Part shown: positions 30,860 through 43,445 of the stretch, piece by piece | Layout of the letters: each line of letters begins with the position of its first letter | Position numbering within the stretch: position 1 is the first letter of the stretch | From: Atopsyche davidsoni | Taxonomy: Eukaryota; Arthropoda; Insecta; Trichoptera; Hydrobiosidae | Assembly (NCBI GenBank): GCA_022113835.1 | Contig: JAILWY010000006.1 | Coordinates: 9,284,501-9,348,500, forward strand | DNA: 64,000 nt | Direction of reading: 5' to 3' | The notes under the pieces: generated by a model | Database searches by the model: none | Told to the model about the DNA's origin: nothing | What the model saw: only the letters and a program-made list of their open reading frames with translations | Position numbers and translations under genes: made by a program

Positions 30860-33800
30860 TCAATTTATTTAATGCTGACTTAATTTTTTGGCAGAGATTA
30901 AATTATAAAACAGAGTATAAAATTGTGACGCAATATAAATTTTTTATTACTTTTTAGAGTTTCTGTTTATTTTTTTTTTATAATTAATAATTAAATAAAT
31001 TAATATAATTTTTAACTAAAAAATATATCAATGTCAATTTTTTGTGAGTAAATACGTTTACGACGTCTCAGAGAATTATCCATTATATATTATTATGTTT
31101 CTCAAAATTTACGGTGACATCTGAAAATAGGAGACAGGATTATACTAAAAGACTGAAATTGAACAATAAAAAAAATAAATTATATGTATAAATAAATAAG
31201 GTTTGGGGAGCATCTCACAAAGTATTTTTGTTTGCCTCGCGAGGTTTTGCCGGACTCACCTGGTTTTTCAACGTTGATTTATGGCAGCAGGTAATCACCA
31301 ACAACGCAACTAAATTCCTGTTTAAAGTTTTAATAAATTTGAGTAATTGATTTACACAACACGTAATTTATCATAGTTCAACTCTATTTTATTTTAGTTT
31401 TCTAAATAAATATCAGCGAAGTGTATCTGCTGAAGAAAGTACAGCGTGTTCGCAAACGTTTATTATTTTTTTTTATTAAAAAAATAAGCAATGCATAAAA
31501 ATACAACACTACGTTGATTTTAATCATATTTTTGTGAAAGCAATAAAAACATAAACGTCCAGATATGATAAATAAATATTAAGCTCATTCAACATTTTCA
31601 TAATAATAATTTTAGTGTCATGTAGAGGAGAAGTTACTCCAATATTTTCTGAACTGTTAAAAAATCAAATCGATGCTTTTTTGTATATAATAAATCTGAA
31701 GAAAAAAAATCTTTATAATAAAATTAAAATAAATCATCAGGTGCTTTTGCTGACCACAAGAGAACATAGAGTTTATAAAAAACTGAAAAAAAGTAAGAAG
31801 ATTTATTTTTGGTATATAAATTTATTTCACTGTGGTTGCACTGAAAGTTTAAAAATGGTAAGTTTTGATAAATTGGCTTGCCACTGTCGTAATCTTTTAT
31901 GGCGCACGATAGTCTGACTGTAAAATATATATATATATATATAATTAACACAAAAAAGATACGATCAACACGCTACTATATTAAGCATAGCATTGTTTTT
32001 GTAAAAATATTAAATTCGGGCTGGTTACGCATGTAGTTGCAAAAAAGCTAAATGTGCAGATTTGAAATCTAACGCACGCCACTGATGATAAATTAGTTAG
32101 CGAAAATGCTTTTTATGCGTCTGAAACGAAACTATTTCAATTAGATCCAAAAACATAATTTTTATTATTATATCCAGAATGTTTACAGTTTTGTTGCTTG
32201 TTTTCTACGCCACTGGGCCAGAATATTAAATTTCAAATTATTTAGAAGATGTAAAAAAAGTCTTCAAAGACTTTGAAAGTTGCGAAATGTGCTTCGCTGT
32301 ACTTTGATATATTAATCTCATTCTAAAACTAAACTTTATTAAACTTGAAAAAATAATTATAAAACGATACTTTCGCAAATGGCGCCTTATCACTGAAATA
32401 AAAATATCAATTCAGGTTTTATTTCTAATCCTTTATGAAAACTTTTTTTTATGTCAAAACTGGATATTGAATTTGAATTTAATAGAGGTATACAATGAAA
32501 AAAAAATTCATATAAATTTCTTAGTAAAAATAAATCTCGTTTAGGCTTTAAGTAGTAGTGTGTATATATTCGAATATTAAGAGCAAAAAAAGTCGAGTTA
32601 GAAAGCGTTAAAAATATACATCAAAGCCTCCATTTAGTACGCAATAAAATAATGAATGTTAACATTCCAAATATTTTTGATCATAGCAAGAATCCATATA
32701 CGTAAAAATATCCCTTTGACTTCGGTTTTATGTATTTTCGGAACATAGCATAAGAGGTATATTTTTAACATTTCTATGGCTTGCTTCTTGTATAAAAAAA
32801 AAAATCATGCGAGGACCCTTACTTATCATGATCATAAAATGTAAATTTCCCCCGAACTTTTCTGTTGTCCCTTTGTATGCACGGGTTGCTTACTTCGATC
32901 GCATTTATCTTTCTCAACTTCTACCTTAACTTATACCCTGGATGTAGTCTCTTAATTATATAGTATTAGATTATTACAATTAGTAAAACAAATTTTAAAT
33001 ATAAATTATCATTATACGATCAATTAAAATATTGAAATTTATGAAATATCACTTGAGACAGATAATGCCAGTTTCTTTTATTAATTCCTAAAATATGTTC
33101 TAGTAGCTCTTATTTTGGAATTTTTTTTTTAAAAAGGGGTTGAAACGTGAAAGGTTTAATTTAAAACAATGTGCTTGTAAATATTTTAGTTTATAAAAGT
33201 TTTTATAAAAAATCTCGTAATAAGTTCCTTTCGTTTAAAAAGTTAACGCATTGTTGGTGCGACGGAATTAAAAAAAATATGTTGTACTGTTTTTCATTTT
33301 CTTTGTTTATTTATAATAAATCTTTATAAAACAGGGTTGCAAATGATATATAAAAATATTTAGCAGAATAAAAATATAATTTCGTATCATATAAATAAAA
33401 CTTTAGTAACCTTGTTTTGCTTTAATTTTTCATCGTTTAAGATGCTAATTATTTATTTGAAATACTTAACTGATAAATGTGAAAATCAATTGTATCATTC
33501 GATTAAATTAATCCCCAGCAATTTAATTGAATGATATATTAGGTATTCAATTGAGACAGGGTGGTATTTGAACAGCCATGCCGTTTCTCCCCATGAAAGT
33601 TCACGTTTCAGGGTATTTTTAAATTGTGTTTTCAGCCGGCCACTCTGAAAAGTTGCCGCGTCATAACAAAAAGAGCTTTTGTCGGGCGATTTTTTAGGGG
33701 TGGGTAATTGTGGTAGGCTCCATAGAAGAAAAGTTTATTAAATTTAAAATTTATTGTAGTTTCAGTAAGGAATTTTCCTTTGTTCGAAACGTTCACGAAA

Positions 33801-34960
33801 TAATATTTCACGCGCAATTTTGAATGTTATTAAAATGCGGGTTCAGCAAACAAAGAGCGCACATTTAATTTTTTTTCATAGAGCTAACACTGACTTTCAC
33901 CATATATTATTATGGCTGGAGAATTTCACGCGGTTTTTATATTTGGGAAATTCGGCGAACTTTGAAGTCGTGAAGGCTATTTCACGTGCTAGTTTTGATA
34001 AACTGATGGGCCACTCCCACACTGTATAGTATCTCCGAGTTAAACGGCGAGGTCGGTTCGTTCACTCGAGGATTTAAAATGAACGTCATGAGAATTTATC
34101 GCTTTTTAAATAAATAATTCGCACCGAGAAATACATCTTAAGCACAGATTTATTTTTATTACTAGACCGAATTCAACCAGAAATATATCTGGTTCCAGTT
34201 GATTAAGACATGAGTCTTAATATGTTAATATTTAAAATTACATCGACATCTTATCGGTAGACTTTTATAATAATTGCTTTGTTATTTAAAAAAGCAGCTT
34301 TGTTATTTATACACACAAAAATATACAATCGTATATAAATGATAAAACGACTCTCTTTCGAAACACAATATGAAAGAAAACCTTTTTACAAAAAAATCCA
34401 ACATATTATAGACATCCAATTACTAGAAACCATTCCAAGAATATTTCCAATACATTATTCGTACCAATATAATATTTTTATTCCTGCTTTTATCCGTAGC
34501 ATCCGCACAGAGAGACAAAATGTAGAATTTAAAATATAAAATAAGTGTTATTGCGACTCCGTTTCAACATTCTTGTGCTCGAAATATTTATAAAAATATA
34601 TCGCGATTTTCCAGTTGAGAGCTAAAGTACAAAAAAATACACCCGCCTTCCAGGAATCTCCATTTATTTGCAATGCGGAAAATAAACAAGGAGTATTTGT
34701 TTATAAAAAAACATGCTTAGCACATTCGTTTTGATGGGCAAATAAAAACAAAATAAATTAATTACGTAAAATGTTACATTTTTCTATGGGAAATTTAAAG
34801 TGGCAGAAACCATATAACATGATTTTTTAAAAATATTTCTAGCTTGAAAAATTATTGTTCTTGTCCTTAAAATAAATATTGCACACAAAGGCATTGAATT
34901 TTATCTGACTTTTGAGAAAAAAATTATTAACCCATTATGTACATTTATTTAGGTTAGCTA
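30860..34960. other. AT-rich gene-poor stretch
   Basis: I see no supported gene. The open frames here (31615-31917, 33820-34029, 34339-34539) are Lys/Ile/Phe/Tyr-rich, as expected from base composition. A short TA tract is at about 31925-31942. Nothing else stands out. Confidence 0.5.
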
Positions 34961-34974
34961 GTCATAAAACTTAA

Positions 34975-35154
34975 GTCGGTTACACACGCAGCGATACAAC
35001 TTACAACCGATTTGTAATTAGTTAATGATTGTCTATTTAAGGTGTTTTTGAACAAGCTTAAGAGGATCTTCTCCATAATAGGTCCTCCTATAAGAGGACA
35101 CTACTTGTTAGTTACTATTATGCTATCAGTTGGGTCGCAACGTGTGTAAAGGGC
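34975..35154. mobile_element. TTAA-flanked MITE copy
   Basis: TTAA (34971-34974) precedes GTCGGTTACACACGCAGCGA. The right end GGGTCGCAACGTGTGTAAA is the diverged inverse. About 180 bp with no coding potential. TTAA is lost on the right. Confidence 0.65.
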
Positions 35155-35419
35155 ATATAAATAAGTAAATAATTCAGAATTGACAGTTTTAGCCCCGTTT
35201 CTCTAATAGAACCAGAGCAGTTATTTTAATACACCTGAAAAATAATTATTACCCAAACCATGACAATAAATTCCGCCATACACCTTTCATTCATTGCAAT
35301 ATCATATTTTATTGTGTTTACATCCGGAACCGTTGCACAAAGAGATTTAGTAGAGTATGAAGAATAGAGAATAACGGTTATTTATATTTGACAATGTAGT
35401 GCTGGTTTTTTTTATCCAC

Positions 35420-35525
35420 CTTTAACAATGCAGCGGCCATGATGAGTCCATAACCTGACGCCGAGGCCTACATATTTGGCTATCGCTGAACTGGGTTCTT
35501 GCATCCGAGCCTCACCGTTACCTGC
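35420..35525 (-). other. Exon-like GC-rich segment, minus strand
   Basis: The acceptor ATATATTTGCAG is followed by a frame open for 35 codons (it includes KYVGLGVRLWTHHGR), then a weak donor (AAAG|GTGGAT) or a stop three codons later. I do not recognise the peptide. Either a solitary exon or chance. Confidence 0.2.
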
Positions 35526-36230
35526 CTGCAAATATATATTTATTCGTCTTACCTGTACGGAGTTCTATACGTTTAATTTATATTTTGAGATCGCAGATAA
35601 GAGGCGACAAAGCAACGGAAAAAAGCGCCGTGGATAGAAATGGACATATGGGAAAAGAATGATTCTAAAAAAAAATATTGCATGTGAAAGCTAAACTAAA
35701 AAGCAACATTTTCTTTTGTATTTAATTTTATAATGGTTTTTGGTTGGTTTTTATCTGTTTTATTCAGTAAATTGTGTATAAGGTAATGTGTCAGATTCTA
35801 ATGGTTTTTTATGTTTAAAGAGTATGATAGTTTATCACTCTGCGATGGCAAATGAGGTACTCGCCAAAACCATAAAAAATCCTTTAAATTAAGATAAGTT
35901 ATTAGCTATATACCATTGAGTAGTTGCCATATCATTTTTTAAAAATAAAAATGCTAGTTTTAACAGCTTAAATCTTTTTAAAATACAGGTGCAGGTATAG
36001 AGTAAAGTATAAATTATGCGAGTCTGTTTCAGTGTAATTTTCAGGAATATTGAATTATATTTTGTATTTTCTATTACAAATGTAAATAGTATGATTAATA
36101 GTTCGCCATTAGTTGCATCATGGAGATAACTGCCACAGCTTTATCTCGTTATGCTCTCTTATCTGCAGATCAACGCCGCACTTCCAGGGAACTTGTAGCT
36201 CTTAGTGTCGAACAAATCTACAAATGTAGG

Positions 36231-36270
36231 CCGCACAGGGGCGTGCGGTGTTTAAGGAAGTGCATGCACT
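36231..36270. repeat. Two adjacent perfect palindromes
   Basis: CCGCAC-AGGGGC-GTGCGG (36231-36248) is followed by the 12-bp self-complementary AGTGCATGCACT (36259-36270). This is a compact GC-rich dyad pair in AT-rich DNA, possibly a repeat end. Confidence 0.6.
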
Positions 36271-36652
36271 GCTTGCCCTATGATTATAAAATGTAAATGA
36301 GGCATTTCATGTACAAAAAGTTCACAAGTAAAAAAATAGTACGATGTTGATAATTTTGAGAGTTGGATTCGTGTGTTTAATGATTGATTTTACTATCAAT
36401 TTAAACTCATATATTACTTTATACAATCTTTTATTACTCCTTTATACATTTTTTTGTTGTGCACCTCAATTCACTCCACATCACTGGCTCTTGGCTTGCG
36501 TCAAACGTCTTAAAAGCCTTATCTGAGTACAATGTGGATAAATATTTAATGAGTTTAAATCATAATATTTGAAAATTAGAAAAACAAAAACTTTATACGT
36601 GTTGGTCGTTGAGTTATTCATTGTTTGACTGTGGATTAAGTATTTTTAATAT

Positions 36653-36776
36653 AATGATAAAACTAAACTGTTTAGTTATGCATCTGATGATGACCAAGTC
36701 TGTTGGTCAAAACTAGTCATGCAAAAAATATAATAAACTCAAAGTGAAGAAAAAATACAAAGTTACCTTTATCATT
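36653..36776 (+). mobile_element. Short TIR repeat with hammerhead-like core, copy A
   Basis: AATGATAA at the left and TTATCATT at the right bound a 124-bp repeat. It shares about 85 bp, inverted, with the copy at 44017-44157. It contains a hammerhead-ribozyme-like segment at 36679-36723 (listed separately). Confidence 0.65.
36679..36723 (+). ncRNA. Hammerhead-ribozyme-like motif (core mutated), copy A
   Basis: Type I arrangement. Stem I is TGCAT/ATGCA (5 bp). The core is CTGATGA, then one extra T. Stem II is GACCAA/TTGGTC (6 bp) with a 5-nt loop. AAAAC stands where GAAAC is expected (G12 changed to A), then a 2-nt loop and GTC before the predicted cleavage site. The G12 change should abolish activity. 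The assignment rests on consensus matching by eye. Confidence 0.45.
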
Positions 36777-37079
36777 AAAAAAAATGGATATTCACCATTC
36801 AATTGCCTTGTTCTTTAACAAGTATTTTTTTAATTATTATAAAAAAAAACGAATGCGTATGACGTTGCACGCCACTGAGTTTTATTTCAAAGGGTAAAAA
36901 ATTATAAAGATACAAAAATAGACTTTTATTTATAAACAAAAATTGTATACGTAAGAAAAACCAGGTAGGGTAGTTGTGTTACACATAATACCAAAGGGTC
37001 CGGCGCATGAGTTGACAGAATACGTTTTACGCAATATCACATAATGGAATTTCTTATAAAAACGCTGTGTCCTTGCCAC

Positions 37080-37215
37080 GTCTCCCGGGTCGGGCATAAA
37101 AAAGGAGCGTCCTTCTTTTGTTTATCTTAGTTTGTCCCCAAAATGGCGGGCGGAGGTGTCATGGCCGATACCCCGAGGGTCACGGCGGCGGCAAGTGCTA
37201 TGCAGCTCAGCTGCT
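37080..37215. promoter_or_regulatory. GC-rich island with Kozak-like ATG
   Basis: A GC-rich patch around CCCCAAAATGGCGGGCGG at about 37137. One plus frame from that ATG stays open for about 40 codons. It could be an untranslated or first exon of a long-intron gene on plus, or a YY1-like (AAAATGGC) promoter element. There is no direct proof. Confidence 0.25.
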
Positions 37216-37337
37216 ATGCTACTATAATTCTTATATTAAATAGCAGCCAATACACGTGGCAAGATAGCCGACAATAGCGTTATATTATTTTTTTGGTTTT
37301 GCTTGAGTAAACAACGCAGAGTGTGTAGGCAACTTAA

Positions 37338-37461
37338 GCCTGTTATACACGCTGCGATACAACTTGCAATTAGACATTAGCCTCCCTTTATCTAGGGTGG
37401 TTTAAAGCAAAATAGGACGCTATCAGCTGATTCCAAATCGATTCCCAGTTGCGTCGAAAAG
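37338..37461. mobile_element. TTAA-flanked MITE copy (right end decayed)
   Basis: TTAA (37334-37337) precedes GCCTGTTATACACGCTGCGA. The family's internal CCCTTTATCTAGGGTGGTTT block and GGACGCTATCAGCTGATTCC follow. The right end CAGTTGCGTCGAAAAG is diverged. Confidence 0.6.
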
Positions 37462-40019
37462 ATTTTTCATTCGTTTAATGCAAGTGTGAAACGATGCATT
37501 CAAACTAAATAAATATTATTTCAGTTCATTTATCGAAAGCTTGAAACTATTTTTCGAGAGAGGGTTTGAATCCGATCTGTGTTTTTTCAGATCCGATCGG
37601 AATTTACACAATAAGTATTTATGGACAAAAACTGGCCACCTATAAAATGTTTTAACTGGCATCCATTTTTATTCTTCATATAAAAAATGGACGCGGATTT
37701 CGTTTTCAACATTTCAAAGAATTTTATTAGTTTGGTGAAATATTATTTCCTTTTGTGCTCATAGAACCAAGTAAACCCTTTGTAATAAATTTTAGAAACA
37801 TAATGCTTTTAGACCGTTCACGTAAAAAAGTGTGCACTTTCAGACATTTTATGAAAATTAATTGTATGTTAAGTGTAAACAACAGATTCATCTATTTAAT
37901 CTGATTTATTTAAAAATCTGTTAAGTAATATTATTGTTGATCAGTCTTCTTGATATTAGGTATAAATCATTTTTCATCTTTATAGAGCTCTCGTGTTTTC
38001 AGATATGACGTCAAGTCCGCCTGAACAAAGAATAGATGCTACCAGTCCTGAAAACATATAAATCTATTATTAAAAATAACATCCTATTTCTTAAACTATG
38101 GCATTCACTTCTTTACATTGATAAAGAATAAATAAAATGTTGAAAGAGGAATCAGTGCTTGATCGAAGAGATAATGAAATAAATATGCAATGATGCAATC
38201 CTATAAAATGTGTTTTGCCTTGCAATTTAAATACAACCTCCCAGTCTCATATGCAAATCGAGAGATTTATTATTTTGTAATATCAACTTTATAAATTTAT
38301 TGTTGGTTCGGTGGTTAGACCCTTGACTTTTGACCGACATTGTCCCCGATCGATCTCTGTTCACAAAGGTGTCTATTAATATTTTTATACACATGTAAAT
38401 AACACTTTGAATTCTAGTCCAGCTACAAAATCACGGTGGTTGAATTGGATACAGTTTTAAGCCGTGATAACCGAGAGGTATGGGTTCAAATCCCTGTATA
38501 AAAAAATAGTGATTTAATCGATTGCCTAAAAATTAATAGTATTAGATTAAATTAAATTAATAAAATAGTTTTACCAATTTACGATTTAAATTGCAAAAAT
38601 TTGAGAGTTATTTTTTAGAAAAAGATTTCGATCAAGTTAATATGCTGGAGATGATTTTTTTTATAAAACTGCTTAAAACTTCTTAAGACTTCTAAAATGA
38701 AAAATTGATAGTGGTTATGTTAATTCATATTTTCATCGCCGATATGGTTTTAGTAATTTATTATTGCGAAAATGAATACAGCTTAAATATCTGAAATTCT
38801 TTATTAAAATCTTAAGTAGTTACGTTGAGGTTCGGTCAAAAGTATTTTATAAATATACATTAGGTACTGGAGAGATAAATGATTTTACAAATTTCGTTAT
38901 TTTAACTATAGTGATTTCTATTATATTTAAAGCAGTAATTTTTAAGTTGATATAATAATAATTATTATAATATTGGAAAAAGGATGAATAGATTATTTAT
39001 AACTTAAATGAACTGCAGTAACTGCAATGAAAATAGTTCAGGCTTCACCTAGTTAAATTAATATATTTTTTAAACAAATAAAAATAATTGTTTGCCTCAA
39101 TGGATATAAAAGAAGTAAGTTTTAATTTATCTTTCGGTGGAATATATAGTAGCTTGCTTAGGTGGACAAAAAAAAAGATTTTAAAAACCCATTATATCCT
39201 TTGTATCAAACGGTCCCGTAGATCGTTGGTCGGGCTTCGCAGGTTGCAGGGCTACCGTTTTCCGGCGAAACCTTCTTCTGACTGGCATTATCTAGATCTA
39301 GAACCTTATCTGCTTACCGGCCTGTATAAATTTCCAGAAACACACATGCATAAAATGTATAAGGTGTTCTCTACGTTATGAAAATAACCCACAAAAATAT
39401 TATACAACGAAATTTATTACTGTACAAATATTATTTACATAAGGCAACATTTATGTAAAAAGCATACAAGATAAGCGTTTTTTTAAATTTATTAGAATCA
39501 TTAAATAACAATAAATAATAAAAATATCTTGATATCTGATTTAGGCACTCAACGACGAGTAAAAAGTTTTAAACTGAAATTCAAACACCCCCTGGCCACA
39601 GCGGGCTTTTCGTGTTTTTAATTTAAATTTACCAAGGATATCAATATTTTCCAAAGGTTTATAAATATAGTATTTTATTACGTTATGAAGTTGGCAAAGA
39701 AAAAATACGTAGGATGAAAAATAAAAACAAGATAAAACTTTCGTGAAAGAGCTCGGATAACTTTGGTTTTTGTCTCTTCTTTCTTTTTAAATATTTATTG
39801 GATGATAAAAATAGACTTACGGAAGGCACACATAATCAAAATACTTTTTTTTTGTTGTTGTAGTATATATTTATGTAGTCTGTAATACTAAATAAAAAAA
39901 AAAAAATAGCCTATAAGAGGCTTCATCAGACATGATAGGCAGTTTTTTTTTAAATATAATTTGGCTGTACGTTAACCTCCCATTTATTTGCATAATCATA
40001 TATATTTTTATTTTTTAAG

Positions 40020-40180
40020 GCCCAACAAATCTATAAAATTCTCAGTGGCATTACTAAAGCAAATAATAGAAAAGGTGGGAATAGTTCGAAGCGAAGCATA
40101 ACAAAGTGCACAGGCAGGTTTACCTGCTCAGGAAGCAGGCTTGGCACTGGACAGGTAAGTGGGTGACGTTCTTACCTGTA
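40020..40180 (+). other. Exon-like segment ending in a consensus donor
   Basis: The polypyrimidine/acceptor TTTTATTTTTTAAG is followed by a 135-nt segment open in one frame. It ends at GGACAG|GTAAGT, a perfect donor at 40154. The donor is part of an inverted repeat (ACAGGTAAG at 40151-40159, CTTACCTGT at 40171-40179), and a second palindrome, GCAGGT-TT-ACCTGC, is at 40114-40127. The encoded peptide is not recognised. Confidence 0.25.
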
Positions 40181-40861
40181 AATTAATATTTGATTGATAT
40201 TTAATATCCGGGCAAACCGTTTCCCGACCAATCAGTAACTTGACCAGCGATTACTATAGAAATCAACATATTAATATGAAATTATAAAAAACTTTTTAGA
40301 GATGCTAAATTTTGAACTATTCCAGCCATACAAAATATTATGTGATTATACAAAATATTTATTTACATTTATTCTGTTATATAAAACTGATCCGATCTTT
40401 AAAATAAACCGGTTCCAAAGTAATAATAAATTAGTATCATTTGATATTTTGTTTATATTAATTTACATGCAGTTTTACAGTTTTATTTACATACAGTACA
40501 ACCTGATTTTTATTTTATATAAAGACAAGGAATGTACTTAGTGTGTTTTTTCTATATTTATAAAATATAACCACCCAATGGTTTAATCATTGTATTTATA
40601 TCGTTTTACTATATTAAAAAAATCATAAGTAACACCATAACATTTATTATTGAAATTACAATAAATATTGATTATTATAAAGTATATAAAAACAGCGAAA
40701 ACAGTATGAAATGTAATTTATGTTTTTAGCATAATTTGCACAAGTTGACTGAAATTTATATTATTAAACCTTATAAATTTGATTAAAATTCTAAAAATAA
40801 TATAATATATAGTGTGAAGTCGAGATCTTATGATGGAACCCTAAAGCAAAATTGACAATGT

Positions 40862-40985
40862 GAAATTGGTTTCGCGAAACTTATCAACACCGAAAGCGGT
40901 TCCATGGAATTGGTGATTCTGCTTTTGATTCAACAAAAGCAGAATCATCAAAAATATTAGACGAGTGTATCGTGAAACCAGTTTC
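40862..40985. repeat. Foldback repeat with perfect 14-bp inner hairpin
   Basis: The inner arms TGATTCTGCTTTTG (40914-40927) and CAAAAGCAGAATCA (40934-40947) pair perfectly over a 6-nt loop. The outer arms GAAATTGGTTTCGCGAAAC (40862-40880) and the inverse of 40967-40985 match at 16-17 of 19 positions. Probably a foldback MITE. Confidence 0.7.
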
Positions 40986-41569
40986 GTTGGTGAAAGTTGC
41001 GTTGCGAAATAATTTTTGTTGAAAATTCGCGAGCGCACGACTTGAGATTCCACATACTGTTACACTAAGCTTATGAAATACAAACGACTTAAGTATTAAA
41101 AAAAAATTGCCACAATAATCAACATAATCAACGAATCTTCTTACGTTCATATATATTATTGTTTTTTTTTTTTTTAAATAACTCTTTTTGGAAATATGAA
41201 TATATCGTGACATTCACATAATTTCATAACGTACACTGAAAAATATAGGCAAAAGTATAATAAGATTGTGAGGGTCTTTTGCAACCATGTTATTTCCTAA
41301 AACAATGAAAATATAATAAATCATAAAAATCGTAAAAAATAATGCAAAAAATAACAAGAGAATTTCTGAGAAAGATTATTTATTTTTTACACAATACATT
41401 TATTTCACCTTTCCCTTTTTGCAGTTTTTACCTGCTTTATAAAATTAATTTATTTAAAAATAAATAAACATACAAGTAAATAGACAGAAAATATGTCAAA
41501 TGCCACTTTTCAGTGGCATGCAGTCCATTCAATCCATTCAGCATTGCTTGCCCCTATATTAGTCTAAAC

Positions 41570-41900
41570 CAGGGGTGGCCAACCCAAATGGTCTTGTGGG
41601 TCACATATAATATTATATATCCACACATTAAGTCATTTTTTTGGAGTAAAAATTACTATTATTCTTACGTATAAACATAGATAATTATTCTAAAAAATAT
41701 TCTTTTAAAATCAAATTTAATTTTTTCTCCTAATTTTGAAACTTAATTTTTTAATACATGGATGCATAAAAAATGTATTTTTTTTAGTTCATAGGTTTTC
41801 ACTACTTAGGTCATTATAAAATAAATATATTTTGTAAAAGCGTGATGAATCTCGCGGGCCGGATAAATGTTCAAGGCAAGCCGCGGGTTTGCCACCCCTG
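41570..41900. mobile_element. Non-autonomous hAT-like element with 8-bp target-site duplication
   Basis: TIRs CAGGGGTGGC(C)AA... at the left and the inverse of ...TTTGCCACCCCTG at the right. Flanking 8-mers GTCTAAAC (41562-41569) and GTCTACAC (41901-41908) differ at one base, as expected for a hAT target duplication. 331 bp with no transposase. The subterminal CGGGCCGGATAAATGTTC block resembles Charlie-type hAT ends. Confidence 0.85.
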
Positions 41901-42552
41901 GTCTACACACTAGTCCACATTAGGCATTAAACCCCAAACACAACCCTAACCCAAGGCAGTCTTGCGAGTGTGGCTCCATAAAATAAGTTCGGCTTATCAT
42001 TTTGTAGGGGAATTGAATTCTCAGGATAATTGTCCCACACCTTCTCGCAGCGTGTAGGGGGACAGGTACTTCTACCTGTAAGCCATTACTTAGACAATCC
42101 TATCGCCGGCTTATCAGGTAAATGCCCTGGCGCCACCATAAATATGCAAATCGCATTTAAGTGTACCGGACCAGTCGAAGAATTGAGTAACGCCATATTG
42201 CGTAACGATCACAAATCATAACTTTAACTAATACGAAGCGAGATGGATTTATATCTCAGGCAGCTCCGGCTCCCATGTGGACTGTTGGTTGGTGGTTTTT
42301 AAGTGGAGAAAAAGAGATAGTGGTTTACGACGGGCATTAAATTATTAATCTAAATGTGTGGCTGTGATTTGTTGCTGCGACGTTTTAATTAAAAAATGGT
42401 ACATTTATAATGCAATAAAGTTTTGAAAAATGTTGGCTATTTATTTTATATTGCATGTGGTGTAATATTTCGGCTTCGTGCACATTAGAGTGATAAATAA
42501 AAAAAAGTTAATTTTATTCATTTTGGCATTGTTTCAGGTTTCAATGGAGTCA

Positions 42553-42654
42553 TCCAATAGCATTCCTTTATATAGGGTGTTTTTTTATTGTTTTGCCTAA
42601 GTGAAACTAATTTGCATGTCGGTTGCAAGTTGTGTAGCGACGTGTGTAAAGAAC
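42553..42654. mobile_element. Right half of a TTAA-family MITE
   Basis: CCAATAGCATTCCTTTATAT, a T-run, and the terminal GTTGTGTAGCGACGTGTGTA match the right half of the other copies. The left TIR is missing. Confidence 0.55.
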
Positions 42655-42655
42655 T

Positions 42656-43070
42656 CAAGTTCTCAAAGTGGTCAATATCGACCCCCAGGGGTCGATTTTG
42701 CCCTGCAAAGGGTCGATGACAGCGAAAAATTAAATTGGGGGTCCACGAACTGTAAATGGGGGTCTACGAGAGTGGATCCCATTTAAGCAGGTCATCACCA
42801 AAATTTAGGCATTCCGTAAATGTCATAATGCACCTAACTCAGATTGTACCTATGTACTTACATAATAATGCTGTTAATCAGTGCAGTTGGCAATCTTCTT
42901 ACAAAAAAAAATAGTTATTCAATGTTTACATACCGACATAAAATATGGCGCATACATCAGATGTCAAAAATATGTTTGAAGATGATGAATTTGTAAGGCA
43001 GGGGGTCTACGAAAAATAGGAAAACTCGACAAGGGGTCGATGGGACAAAATAGTTTGGGAGCCTATACTC
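42656..43070. mobile_element. hAT-like short element between two MITE ends
   Basis: The left end TTCTCAAAGTGGTCAATATC followed by GACCCC and the inverse of the right end CTCCCAAACTATTTTGTCCC followed by ATCGACCCC are similar. The style TTCTCAAAGTGG resembles vertebrate and insect hAT ends. Boundaries are approximate and no clear target duplication was found. Confidence 0.5.
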
Positions 43071-43077
43071 TAGGTTT

Positions 43078-43130
43078 ATGCGATTGCAGATAGGTCGCCA
43101 GTTGTGTCGCTGCGTGTGTAGCCGGCTTTG
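43078..43130. mobile_element. Right-end fragment of a TTAA-family MITE
   Basis: CAGTTGTGTCGCTGCGTGTGTAGCC matches the right terminus of the family. Only about 50 bp remain. Confidence 0.5.
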
Positions 43131-43139
43131 CTGTAACGT

Positions 43140-43445
43140 CCTTGTAATTAGGGTGAGGCAGCGGTCGCGGGCTGCCTAACTTCTCGCGGCCTTGAACTAT
43201 AACGGTTGACCCTACTATAAAATGAGAGCCTCGTTTGGTGCATCGCGGCGCGTACCTGCCTCGGCCACGGCCCGGGCATCTTTGTTTTCATACACAACAT
43301 ACGCACGGCGGCGCAAGCGAAAACGATCCTTGCGGCCAAGGCGCTAAGGCCGCTTTTCCCATGCGGTATAACGGTCGAGCGAGCGCGCGGCTCAAAAGAC
43401 GATATCTGCCGGGGGTGGGGTGACCACGCATGAAGACCTGCCGCG
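43140..43445. promoter_or_regulatory. CpG-rich island
   Basis: About 300 bp dense in CG dinucleotides (CGGTCGCGGGC, GCGGCGCG, GAGCGAGCGCGCGG), in sharp contrast to the flanks. The open frames here (43148-43456 minus, 43235-43423 plus) are composition-driven. Either a promoter region or an untranslated exon; direction is not determined. Confidence 0.35.
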
